From positions 1 through 43,222 of the forward strand of contig NZ_ALWX01000040.1 of assembly GCF_000297495.1 (NCBI RefSeq): a stretch of DNA of 43,222 nt. Direction: 5' to 3'. The position numbers and the translations under genes are program-made. The DNA comes from Janibacter hoylei PVAS-1. Its GTDB lineage: Bacteria > Actinomycetota > Actinomycetes > Actinomycetales > Dermatophilaceae. The notes beneath the pieces were generated by a model that had not been told where the DNA came from, made no database searches, and was given only the letters and a program-made list of their open reading frames with translations. Numbering within the stretch: position 1 is the first letter of the stretch; every line of letters starts with the position of its first letter. Positions 26,563 through 34,794 of this stretch are shown here, piece after piece.

Positions 26563-26600
26563 ACGAAGGGGGTGGCACCGGCCGGTGCCACCCCCTTCGT
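26563..26600. terminator. Bidirectional terminator, perfect 19+19-bp palindrome
   Basis: ACGAAGGGGGTGGCACCGG (26563-26581) is followed directly by its exact reverse complement. It sits between convergent genes ending at 26546 and 26616, so it can stop both. The arms begin and end with the CGAAGGGG octamer. Confidence 0.85.
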
Positions 26601-26615
26601 TATCCCCTGCAGAGG

Positions 26616-27548
26616 TCAGGAGAAGGCGGCACCGGTGATCGCGTCGGTCAGCCCGTCGGCGACCCGACCGCCGTCGAGCGTGAGCACCAGGGTGCCCCCG
26701 CCCTTGTTGCGGTAGGTGACCGTCGACGCGGTGCTCGAGACTCGAGCCCAGCGCGGGCCGCCGGTGCCCCAGTCGTCGTACAGGGTGCGCATGACCTCGT
26801 CGGTCGAGTAGTCCCAGGCGCTCGGGTCGTCCTTGCCCCAGGCCCGGATCATGGCGTCGGCGTAGTCGGTGACCGACCGGGGCAGCCCGACGGCGTCGGT
26901 GGGTGTCTCGGTGGGCGTGCTCGTGGGTGCCGGGCCGAGGTCGGCGCCCACGACCGCGTGCTCCCTGCCGGATGAGGCCGCGGCCTCGTCGACGAGGACC
27001 GCGAGCGAGCGACCGGAGGAGTTGGTGTAGCGCACCCGGGTCCGCGCCCCCTCGACGGTGCTGCTGCGCCGCTGCCACGACGTGCCGCCCAGGGCCGAGA
27101 CGCCGAAGAGGTCGGACACCGTCGCACTGGTGGCGTAGCGACCGGCCTTGTCCCGGTCGCCGGCGCCCCAGGCCCGGACGAAGCCGTCGGCGTAGGCCCT
27201 CGTGCCGCGGGGGAGCGACCGGTCGTCGTCGGTGGCGGGGGCCGCGGTCGTGTCGGGCGCACCGCGGGTGGACGTGGGTGCCGGTTGGCCGGGTGAGGGC
27301 GAGGCGGGGGGAGTGTCGCTCTGCGTCGAGCCTCCCGACGGGGTGATCGTCGTCGTGCTCGGCGCATTGCTCGTCGAGCTCGAAAAGGTGACGGTGACCG
27401 TGTCGGGGCCGGTGTCGGTGGGCTCGGACCCACCCGGTGAGCAGGCTGTGGCAGCCACGCAGACGGCGACGACGAGGGACCCCCTGGTGAGCTTCACCCT
27501 CCGATGGTAGGTCTGCCCGGTGCCCGCAGCGCGGGCACGAGTACTCAT
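26616..27548 (-). CDS. Putative lipoprotein with a duplicated domain
   Basis: 310 residues. The N-terminus has a basic n-region, a hydrophobic stretch (GSLVVAVCVA) and a lipobox-like ATAC, then about 70 residues of Ser/Thr/Pro-rich linker. Two homologous units of about 90 residues follow, each starting LPR(G/S), YAD, (V/I)RAWG, and including a W(Q/A)R(R/V)SST motif. I do not recognise the unit. ATG 27548 overlaps the DUF885 stop (ATGA), so it is coupled to it; GTG 27497 would give a shorter signal peptide. Probably anchored on the outer face of the membrane. Confidence 0.75.
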   Translation of the reverse strand: MSTRARAAGTGQTYHRRVKLTRGSLVVAVCVAATACSPGGSEPTDTGPDTVTVTFSSSTSNAPSTTTITPSGGSTQSDTPPASPSPGQPAPTSTRGAPDTTAAPATDDDRSLPRGTRAYADGFVRAWGAGDRDKAGRYATSATVSDLFGVSALGGTSWQRRSSTVEGARTRVRYTNSSGRSLAVLVDEAAASSGREHAVVGADLGPAPTSTPTETPTDAVGLPRSVTDYADAMIRAWGKDDPSAWDYSTDEVMRTLYDDWGTGGPRWARVSSTASTVTYRNKGGGTLVLTLDGGRVADGLTDAITGAAFS

Positions 27549-29231
27549 CCCAGGTCGAGCAGCGCGGTGCGCAGGGTGTCGAGCCCGACGCTGCCCACGT
27601 CGAGCGCGCGGCGGTGGAAGTCACGCAGGTCGAAGTCGGCGCCCTGGCGGCGCTCGGTCTCGGCGCGCAGCTGCAGCCACAGCCGCTCACCGATCTTGTA
27701 GCTCGGCGCCTGGCCCGGCCAGCCGAGGTAGCGGTCCAGCTCGAAGCGCAGGAAGCCCTCGTCCATGTTGGCGTGCGCGGAGAGGAAGTCCCAGGCCTTG
27801 TCGTAGGTCCAGACGCCGCCGCCGACCTCGGCCGGCGCCTCGAAACCGCAGTGCACGCCGATGTCGAGGACGACGCGGGCCGCGCGCAGCGACTGCCCGT
27901 CAAGCAGACCCATCCGGTTGCCGGGGTCGTCCATGTGCCCGAGCTCGGCCATGAGCCACTCGGCGTAGAGGGCCCACCCCTCGCCGTGACCGGAGGTCCA
28001 CGAGGCCAGTCGACGCCAGCGGTTGAGCAGCTCCTTGCGGTGCACCGTCTGGCCGACCTGGAGGTGGTGGCCGGGCACACCCTCGTGGTAGACGGTCGTC
28101 AGCTCGCGCCAGGTGCCGAAGTCCGTGACCCCCTTGGGCACCGACCACCACATGCGGCCGGGGCGGGAGAAGTCGTCGCTCGGCCCCGTGTAGTAGATGC
28201 CCCCGGTCTCGGTCGGCGCGATGCGGCACTCGATGGTGCGCACCGGCTCGGGGATGTCCAGGTGCGGCGCGAGCAGGTCGATGGCCTCGTCCGCGGTGCG
28301 CTGCATCCACGCCTGCAGGGCCGCGGTGCCGTGGAGCTGGTAGCGCGGGTCGGCGTCGAGGGCGGCGACGGCCTCCTTGACGCTCGCGCCGGGGCGGACC
28401 TGCTGGGCGACATCATCCATGTGGGCGGTGATCCGGGCGAGCTCCTCCTGGCCCCAGGCGTAGGTCTCCTCGAGGTCGATGGTCGCGCCAAGGAAAGACC
28501 TCGAGTGGAGCTGGTAGGTCTCGCGACCGCAGGCGTCGGACCGGGGAGCCTTGTCGCGCAAGGGCTGCAGTCGCGTGGCGAGGTCGCGGTAAGCCTCCGC
28601 GGCGCTCCCAGCGGCGCGGCGCAGGTCGGTGGCGACGGACTCGGGCAGCGGCGCCCCGCCGTCGAGCCGAGCCCCGTCGGCGAGGCCGGCGAAGTACCCG
28701 TCGGGTGCCGTGAGGTCGGTGCACTGCTCGATGCACCGCTCGTACTGCCGAAGGGGGGGCGATGTCCCCCTTCGTCGCGGCGGCGGTGAGCGAGGCGGTC
28801 CACTGCTCGAGGGCGGCGGGCACGCGGGTGAGTCGGGTCGCGATCGTCGACCAGTCGTCGGGCGTCGCGGTCGCCATGATGTCGAAGACATCGCGGACGG
28901 CCTGCATCGGCGACGCGATGACGTTGATCTCCTGCAGGTCCAGGCCGGCGGCGTGCACCTCCTCGGCCAGTCCGAGGCGCTCGCGCATCGCCTCGAGGGT
29001 CACCCGGTCGACGTCGTCGACGGGGGCGGCCTCGTCGAGCGCGGCGAGGGTGCGCCGCCGCAGCCGTGATGCGGCGGCGAGACCGTCGGGGGAGAGGTCG
29101 TCGATCTCGCTCTCGTGGCCGGGCAGCCCGCGGTAGGTCGCGGTGAGCGGGGAGAGCTCCACCTCGGCGTCGAGGTGCGCCTCGGCGATGCGGTCGATCG
29201 TCGTCTGCGGGCGGGGCTGCTCGGTGGTCAC
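27545..29231 (-). CDS. DUF885-family metallopeptidase, single frameshift
   Basis: About 561 residues after repair. The zinc-binding motif YHEGVPGHHLQ is in the middle of the C-terminal half, preceded by TTVYHEG context and followed by WALYAEWLMAELG and the ELDRYLGWPGQAPSYKIGERLW motif of the family. The N-terminal part (MTTEQPRPQ to ATKGDIAP) is in another frame: the run of seven G at 28753-28759 has one base too many. No signal peptide, so probably cytoplasmic. GTG start at 29231 follows a TAACGT -10 box by seven bases. Likely an oligopeptide-degrading carboxypeptidase-type enzyme (inference). Confidence 0.88.
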
Positions 29232-29238
29232 CGAGGCG

Positions 29239-29244
29239 ACGTTA
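29239..29244 (-). promoter_or_regulatory. -10 box of the DUF885 gene, leaderless type
   Basis: TAACGT on the minus strand with a 7-nt gap to the GTG at 29231. It sits in the 36-bp gap to the antiporter gene, giving the DUF885-lipoprotein pair its own promoter. Confidence 0.5.
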
Positions 29245-29267
29245 CCTCGCTGTCCGGGCGAGCGCGC

Positions 29268-31154
29268 TCAGACGAGGGTGCCGTCGACGAAGCACCACCG
29301 CCACGCCTCGCCGGGCTCGAGCGACCGCATGACCGGGTGACCGCTCTGCTCGAAGTGCGCGGTGGCGTGCCCGTGCGAGGAGTCGCAGCAGCCGACGTGC
29401 CCGCAGCTGAGGCAGACCCGCAGGTGCAGCCAGGTCAGACCGTCGGCGAGGCACTCCTCGCAGCCCTCGGCGTCGCGCGGCGCGATGCACTCGGGCAGAC
29501 GGGCCTGGTGCTCGCACTCGCCGGTGATCCGCTCGGGCGCGCGCAGCGGAGCGTCGCGCACCGCGTCGGCCCGGTCACCGATCGACACGAGTGTCGACTC
29601 CTCGACGTCGAGCGCCGCGAGGACCTCGCCGAGGACCTCGCGGTCGACGAGGCCGGCGTCCCGGATGCGCAGCAGCTCGGTGCGCTCGGCCTCGAGCATC
29701 GGCAGCCGCAGGCGACGGTAGGCATCGCTCGGCGACTCCGCGTCGCCCCGGCCGAGCCGCTCCCAGACCCGGTTGACCCGCATCCGGGCCTGCTGCTGCA
29801 GCCGCTCGACGGCGCCGTCGTCGTGGTCGGGCAGCTCGTCGAGACGTCGCAGCCCGGCCCCGACCGCGGCCTGGATGACGGTGGCCTCCTGCAGGGCGTC
29901 CTCCCGCGGGTCGGGTCCGCGCACCCCGAGGGCACGCGAGAGCGTCGGCAGCGTCGTGCCCTGGAGCAGGAGCGTCCCGATCGTCACGACCATGGCGATG
30001 AGCACGAGCGTGGGGCGGTGCGGTGTCTCCGGCGGCAGCAGCAGTGCAGCGGCCAGCGTCACGACCCCGCGCATCCCCGCCCAGCTGACGACGACCCCTT
30101 CGCTGCGCGGGGAGAGGACCTCGCGCTCCCGCGTCGAGACGAGCGAGCGCAGGGCCCGGAAGGGGAAGACCCACAGCGGGCGCAGCACGAGCACGGTGAC
30201 GAGCACCGCGAGCCCGACGAGCAGGGTCCGCCCCAGCCCGAGGTGGGACCCGCGGACGTCGTCGACGAGGCTGGCCAGCTGCAGGCCGATGACGAGGAAG
30301 ACCGCGTTTTCGAGGATGAACTGGATGCTCGCCCAGTTGGACCGCTCCGACAGGCGTGACCGTGCGTCCTGCAGGACGGGGGAGCGGTGGCCGAGCAGGA
30401 GACCGGTGGTGACCACGGCGATGACGCCGGAGGAGTGCATCAGCTCGGCGGGCAGGTAGGCGACGAAGGGGGCGGCGAAGCTCACCGTCGTGTCCGCGAC
30501 CGGCTCGTGGATCCGACGTCGCACGAGCGCGATGAGCTTGTAGGCGACGAAGCCGATGATCGCGCCGCCGAGCGCAGCCCGCAGGAAGTCGAGCGTCACC
30601 GACCCGACCGAGATGTCGATGACCGCGTGGCTGCCGTGGCCCGCAGCCAGACCGGCCGCGGCGAGCGCGGTGCGCAGCGAGACGAGGGCCGTGGCGTCGT
30701 TGAGCAGCGACTCGCCCTCGAGGAGGGTGACGACCCTGCGGGGGAGCCCGATGCTGCGGGCGACCGCGGTCGCGGCGACGGCGTCCGGCGGGGCGACGAT
30801 CGCGCCCAGCGCGAAGGCGAGCGCGAAGTCGATCGGCAGCAGCGCGCTCGCGACGACGGCGACGCCGAGCGCCGTGAAGAGCACGAGCCCCACCGAGAGA
30901 CCGGCGATGGCGACCCGCTGCGCCTTGAGGTCGATCAGCGAGGTGGAGATCGCCGTCGCGTAGAGCAGCGGCGGGAGCAGCCCGACGAGCACGACCTCCG
31001 GCGAGAGGGTGACGTCGGGGACGACGGGCACGAAGGACGCTGCCGCGCCGGCGGCGAGGAGCAGGAGCGGGGCGAGCGCGCCCAGCCTCGACGCGATGCC
31101 GTGGACGAGCAGCGAGGCGACGGCCACGGCGAGGAGGGTGAGGGCGAGGTCCAC
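29268..31154 (-). CDS. NhaP-type Na+/H+ antiporter fused to a UBP zinc finger
   Basis: 628 residues. Residues about 1-410 are a CPA1 antiporter with 12-13 TM segments: the ion-site motif ALGAIVAPPDAVAATAVAR and the EGESLLNDATALV motif of the family are clear, plus WAGMRGVVTLAAALLLP. A cytoplasmic helical region (about 420-545) follows, then a UBP-type zinc finger with Cys/His ligands in CEHQ, CEEC, CLSCGHVGCCDSS, GHATAHFEQSGHP and ending EAWRWCFVDG. GTG 31154 is chosen because GACAAT lies six bases upstream; ATG 31190 is the alternative. Exchanges Na+ or K+ for protons; the finger may sense a partner or C-terminal peptides (inference). Confidence 0.9.
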   Translation of the reverse strand: MDLALTLLAVAVASLLVHGIASRLGALAPLLLLAAGAAASFVPVVPDVTLSPEVVLVGLLPPLLYATAISTSLIDLKAQRVAIAGLSVGLVLFTALGVAVVASALLPIDFALAFALGAIVAPPDAVAATAVARSIGLPRRVVTLLEGESLLNDATALVSLRTALAAAGLAAGHGSHAVIDISVGSVTLDFLRAALGGAIIGFVAYKLIALVRRRIHEPVADTTVSFAAPFVAYLPAELMHSSGVIAVVTTGLLLGHRSPVLQDARSRLSERSNWASIQFILENAVFLVIGLQLASLVDDVRGSHLGLGRTLLVGLAVLVTVLVLRPLWVFPFRALRSLVSTREREVLSPRSEGVVVSWAGMRGVVTLAAALLLPPETPHRPTLVLIAMVVTIGTLLLQGTTLPTLSRALGVRGPDPREDALQEATVIQAAVGAGLRRLDELPDHDDGAVERLQQQARMRVNRVWERLGRGDAESPSDAYRRLRLPMLEAERTELLRIRDAGLVDREVLGEVLAALDVEESTLVSIGDRADAVRDAPLRAPERITGECEHQARLPECIAPRDAEGCEECLADGLTWLHLRVCLSCGHVGCCDSSHGHATAHFEQSGHPVMRSLEPGEAWRWCFVDGTLV

Positions 31155-31160
31155 GCGGTC

Positions 31161-31166
31161 ATTGTC
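31161..31166 (-). promoter_or_regulatory. -10-like box of the antiporter gene, leaderless type
   Basis: GACAAT on the minus strand with a 6-nt gap to the GTG at 31154. It departs from TANNNT only at the first base. Confidence 0.35.
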
Positions 31167-31236
31167 GCCCCCCTTCGTCCGTCTCGGCATCCGTCGCCGG
31201 GGTGGCGGGCCGCCCGGCCGGTGCCACGATCGGTGG

Positions 31237-32034
31237 ATGACGCGCTACCTGCACGGGCACGCCGAGTCCGTCGTCGCCGCGCACGCGGCGCGGACCGTCG
31301 AGACCTCAGCGGCCTACCTCGCCCCCCACCTGCGACCCGGCATGCGGGTGCTCGACATCGGGTGCGGTCCGGGCTCGATCACGCTCGACCTCGCGCAGCG
31401 GGTCGCCCCCGGCGAGGTCGTCGGCGTCGACGCCTCGGAGGCGGTCGTGGGGCTGGCGCGGCAGGCGGCGGTCGACGCGGGTGACGTCGGGACCCGCTTC
31501 GAGGTGGCGGACGCCATGGCGCTGCCCTTCGCTGACGACTCCTTCGACGTCGTCCACGCCCACCAGGTCCTGCAGCACGTCGGCGACCCGGTGGGCCTGC
31601 TCCGGGAGATGGCACGGGTGACCCGCCCAGGTGGCCTCGTCGCGGCGCGGGACGCGGACTACGAGGCGATGACCTGGGCGCCGGCGCACCCCGGGCTGAG
31701 CCGGTGGCTCGACCTGTACCGGGCGGCTGCGCGCGGCACGGGGACGCAGCCGGACGCCGGGCGCCACCTGCTCGGGTGGTGCCGGGCCGCGGGGCTGACG
31801 GACGTCACCGCTGGCGCCTCGGTCTGGTGCTATGCCGACGACGAGGCCCGTCGGTGGTGGGGCGGGCAGTGGCAGCGGCGGGCTCGCGAGTCGCGCTTCC
31901 ACGACGAGGTGCTCGGGCAGGGCCTCGGAGGCGAGACGGACGTCGACGAGGTCGTCGAGGGGTGGCGGGCGTGGACCGACGCGCCCGACGGGTGGTTCGT
32001 CGTGGTGCACGGCGAGGTCCTCGCCCGCATTTGA
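31237..32034 (+). CDS. Class I SAM-dependent methyltransferase
   Basis: 265 residues. Motif I VLDIGCGPGSITLDLA, motif II VVGVDASEAVVGLA, motif III region DAMALPFADDSFDVVHAHQVLQHVGDPVGLLREMARVTRPGG, as in UbiE-like methyltransferases. The C-terminal part has a Trp-rich stretch (RRWWGGQWQRRARESRFHDE) typical of actinobacterial paralogues of unknown substrate. ATG 31237, with CACGAT six bases upstream as a possible -10. Followed after 13 bp by the RNase H gene, possibly one transcript. Divergent from the antiporter gene. Confidence 0.9.
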   Translation: MTRYLHGHAESVVAAHAARTVETSAAYLAPHLRPGMRVLDIGCGPGSITLDLAQRVAPGEVVGVDASEAVVGLARQAAVDAGDVGTRFEVADAMALPFADDSFDVVHAHQVLQHVGDPVGLLREMARVTRPGGLVAARDADYEAMTWAPAHPGLSRWLDLYRAAARGTGTQPDAGRHLLGWCRAAGLTDVTAGASVWCYADDEARRWWGGQWQRRARESRFHDEVLGQGLGGETDVDEVVEGWRAWTDAPDGWFVVVHGEVLARI

Positions 32035-32047
32035 TAGGACTGCGGGC

Positions 32048-32599
32048 ATGACGATCACCGCAGCCGCAGACGGATCCGCACTCGGCAACCCGGGGCCCGC
32101 CGGCTGGGGCTGGTACATCGACGAGGAGCGCTGGGCCCGCGGCGGGTGGCTGCACGGGACCAACAACATGGGCGAGCTGACCGCCGTGCTCGACCTGCTC
32201 CAGCAGACCGCGCACCTCGACGACGACCTGCACGTCATCTGCGACAGCAAGTACGTCATCAACTCGATCACCGCGTGGATGCCGGGGTGGAAGGCCAAGG
32301 GCTGGCGCAAGAAGGACGGCAAGCCGGTCCTCAACGTCGAGATCATGCAGGCCCTGGACGCGGCGATGCAGGGGCGCCGGGTGACCTTCGAGTGGGTCAA
32401 GGGGCACGCGGGTCACGAGCTCAACGAGCACGCCGACCGGCTGGCCACCAGCGCCGCCGTGGCCTGGTCGAAGGGCGCCGCCCCCGACCCCGGCCCCGGC
32501 ATCCCCGGCGCGGGGTCGGGTCGTGCGACGCAGGATGCGTCGGCCGGGCCCGCCAGCGCCCCCGCCGAGACGGAGCACGAGCCGCTGTCGCTCTTCTGA
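32048..32599 (+). CDS. rnhA: Ribonuclease HI with a disordered C-terminal tail
   Basis: 183 residues. The carboxylate set is in place: D8 (AADGSALGNPGPAGWG), E43 (NNMGELTA), D66 (VICDSKYV) and D130 (EHADRLA), plus the handle helix (WKAKGWRKKDGKPV) and catalytic-loop His in EWVKGHAGHELN. It removes the RNA strand of RNA-DNA hybrids. Residues about 140-183 are Pro/Gly/Ala-rich and probably unstructured; this tail lacks the second catalytic domain seen in some actinobacterial RNase H fusions. It converges on the lipoprotein gene with 12 bp between stops. Confidence 0.93.
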   Translation: MTITAAADGSALGNPGPAGWGWYIDEERWARGGWLHGTNNMGELTAVLDLLQQTAHLDDDLHVICDSKYVINSITAWMPGWKAKGWRKKDGKPVLNVEIMQALDAAMQGRRVTFEWVKGHAGHELNEHADRLATSAAVAWSKGAAPDPGPGIPGAGSGRATQDASAGPASAPAETEHEPLSLF

Positions 32600-32611
32600 A
32601 CGTGTGCTCGC

Positions 32612-33696
32612 TCAGCGGGCGGGGAGGTAGAAGGGCGCGTCACGGCGCTGCAGTCGTGCGGCCACCGAGTGCTGCGAGTTGGCCTTGACGGTCGACAGGC
32701 GCGCGGTGACGAGCGACCCGTCGGCTGAGATCTCCTCGATGACGAGGTCCTCGGCGACGGTAGGAGCGTCGAAGACCTCGCGCAGGGGCTCGACCGCGGC
32801 CGACGCGGCGTCGTCGTCGGCGAAGTGGTAGCTGACGACGACGCGCGGCTCGCCGTCCTGCGCACCCCAGCCGACGCCCACCCCGTCGAAGGGGTGGTCG
32901 GCGAGGGGTTCGGCCTCGGAGCCCTGGAGGCCCGCTGACCTGAAGTCGCCCGCCTCGAGGCGGGCCGAGACGACGTCCTCCTCGTCGAGGGCGGTCGCGA
33001 TGGGGCCGAGGGCGGGGTGGTCGGCCATCGACGAGTCCGGGCCCTCGCGCCAGCTCTGCACGGTCTCGGTGCTCGGGGAGATGGCGAGATTGCCGTCCTC
33101 GACCGACGTCCGCATCGGCCAGCCCACGGGGCTGACCGGTGTCACCTTCTCCAGGTCCTGCTTCCGGTCGGGACCCTCGCCGATGGTCCGCACGCCGGGC
33201 TCCACCTCGGGCAGGTCCGCGAGGGTGTCGTCGTCGAAGGCCCCGGTCAGGACGGTGACGTCGTGCGGAGCGCGGACCTCGACGTAGGAGTCGACGTCGA
33301 GGGTCGTCCACCCGGCGAGCTCCTCGAACTCCGTGTGCTTGCTGCCCAGCGAATTCCGGCCGACCTGGGGCGGTGCGGCGTGGACCGTGCCGTAGTCCCG
33401 GTCGTCACCCGTCCCGGAGAACGGCCGTCCGTCAAGGCTGGCCTCCCACACGAAGATGGCCTTGGGGTTGAACGTGGCGGGTCGGTCGACGCCGTTGATC
33501 TCGGTCGCCCGGACGAGGTCTGCGGTGGCCACCGAGATGTCGTCCCCGGTGACGAGCGGCACCTCGGCCAGGGCGCCGGTCACCGAGTAGTCGTCACCGC
33601 TGGTGAGTCCGTCACTCCCGCTGCCGGGCAGCAAGCTGCACGCGCTCAGCGCCAGCGTCCAGGGCCGCCAGCCCCGGCCATCGTCGTCGTCCTCAT
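32612..33696 (-). CDS. Putative lipoprotein of unknown function, start region frameshifted
   Basis: About 350 residues, not recognised. The first in-frame start is a TTG at 33634, but just upstream in the same frame is a lipobox, LALSAC, with the short Trp-containing hydrophobic run before it and no start codon. ATG 33696, preceded by AGGGGGACGG, opens a signal-peptide-like sequence (MRTTTMAGAGG) that ends at a TGA one base out of frame. A single missing base between about 33640 and 33680 would join them. The mature part is acidic, with no TM segments; it begins near SDGLTSGDDYSV. Probably an extracytoplasmic, lipid-anchored protein. Confidence 0.65.
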
Positions 33697-33773
33697 CGTC
33701 CGTCCCCCTGCCGGTCGTCCTGTCGGTGGGGCCACAGTACGAGGATCTGTCCCCGCAGTGGGCCGAAGTAGGG

Positions 33774-34439
33774 TCAGCCCCGCCCGGCCGTCGCGGCGAG
33801 CTCGGCGGCGCGGTGCTCGGCGAGCGCGCCGGAGTCGAGGGCGGCCCGCGCGGCGTCGGGGTCCCCGAGGAAGGCGCGCAGCAGGGTCGGCACGTCGAGA
33901 CCCGAGCCCGACGGTGTCACGGTGATGGAGTCGCCCGGCCGGATCTGGCCGGGCTGGTTGACCTGGAGGTAGACCCCGCTGCGCCCGTGCGCGGCGAACC
34001 GCTTGACCCAGCCGCGCTCGCCCAGGCGCTCGGCGAAGGTCGCGCACGGCACCCGGGGTCCGCGCACCTCGAGCACGGCGGTCCCGACGTGCCAGACGTC
34101 GCCGACCTCGCTCGCGTCGACGTCGAGCCCGGTCGTCGTGAGGTTTTCCCCGAACATGCCGTCGGGCAGCTCTCGGCCCAGGGTCGTGGCCCAGGCGTCG
34201 AGCTCCTCGCGGGCGAAGGCGTAGACCGCCTGGTCGCTCCCGCCGTGGTGCCGCCCGTCCCCGATGTGGTCGCCGGTGACCCCGGAGACGCCGGCGCCGT
34301 CCTCGACGCGCTTCGGCCCGGGGTCGGCGACGCTGATGACGTCGACGGGGCCCTTGGCGATACCGGTGGGCCTCCCCCTCGGCACTCGCTGCAGCACGGG
34401 GCGGCCGATGTTGACACTCAGGACGCGGGGCTCACGCAC
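33774..34439 (-). CDS. MOSC domain protein (YiiM-like)
   Basis: 221 residues. The MOSC core spans about 45-170: HHGGSDQAVYAFAREELDAW, the glycine motif FGENLTTTGLDV, then GTAVLEVRGPRVPCATF with the conserved cysteine that holds sulphur or the molybdenum cofactor in this fold, and GVYLQVNQPGQIRPGD. Likely a molybdenum-cofactor-linked reductase of the YiiM type, but there are no redox partners nearby. GTG start at 34439 with a TAGGCT -10 box six bases upstream. A 22-bp hairpin separates it from accE. Confidence 0.92.
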   Translation of the reverse strand: MREPRVLSVNIGRPVLQRVPRGRPTGIAKGPVDVISVADPGPKRVEDGAGVSGVTGDHIGDGRHHGGSDQAVYAFAREELDAWATTLGRELPDGMFGENLTTTGLDVDASEVGDVWHVGTAVLEVRGPRVPCATFAERLGERGWVKRFAAHGRSGVYLQVNQPGQIRPGDSITVTPSGSGLDVPTLLRAFLGDPDAARAALDSGALAEHRAAELAATAGRG

Positions 34440-34445
34440 CCGCTG

Positions 34446-34451
34446 AGCCTA
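34446..34451 (-). promoter_or_regulatory. -10 box of the MOSC gene, leaderless type
   Basis: TAGGCT on the minus strand with a 6-nt gap to the GTG at 34439; the accE terminator hairpin lies just upstream. Confidence 0.5.
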
Positions 34452-34478
34452 CGTCGCCCCCTTCGCTCCGCCCGCGCG

Positions 34479-34526
34479 GGTTGGAATACACCCCGCGTGT
34501 CCGAACACGCGGGGTGTATTCCAACC
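34479..34526. terminator. Perfect 22-bp stem hairpin after accE
   Basis: The left arm 34479-34500 (GGTTGGAATACACCCC...) pairs perfectly with 34505-34526 around a 4-nt CCGA loop. It begins 17 bp beyond the accE stop, so it most likely terminates the accD-accE transcript. The AT-containing stem (GGAATACACC) is unusual in this GC-rich DNA. Confidence 0.8.
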
Positions 34527-34542
34527 GCTGGAGGGCTGTAGG

Positions 34543-34794
34543 TCAGCGGGGGAGGCCGGAGGCGGCCCACCCGCCGAGGGAGGGGTGCACCGGGCGCCGG
34601 ACGAGGCGCTCGGGGGAGGACCAGCGCGAAGGGGGACCCGCCGGGGCTTCCTCCTCGCCGCCGCCGAGCCCGGAGAGGATCGCGACGAGGGCCGCGACCT
34701 GCTCGGGGGAGGCGTCGCCGAGGACCTCGATGCGCGGGCCGGCGGGCACCACGGCCTCGGGCGCCGCGGTCTCGGGCTGAGCCTGCGAAGCCAT
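34543..34794 (-). CDS. accE: Acyl-CoA carboxylase epsilon subunit
   Basis: 83 residues, small and acidic-to-Pro-rich. The ACC-epsilon core is IEVLGDASPEQVAALVAILSGLG, then a Glu/Pro linker and a C-terminal W-x-S-P-E-R-L-V-R motif with HPSLGGWAASGLPR, as in AccE5 proteins. It stabilises and activates the alpha-beta carboxylase complex. ATG overlaps the accD stop (TGATG), so it is translated in step with the beta subunit it binds. Confidence 0.9.
   Translation of the reverse strand: MASQAQPETAAPEAVVPAGPRIEVLGDASPEQVAALVAILSGLGGGEEEAPAGPPSRWSSPERLVRRPVHPSLGGWAASGLPR

Noticed and set aside
29268-31154. Two separate genes (antiporter and zinc-finger protein)
   Set aside because: The frame is continuous, with no internal start preceded by a ribosome site, and a conserved helical linker joins the parts.
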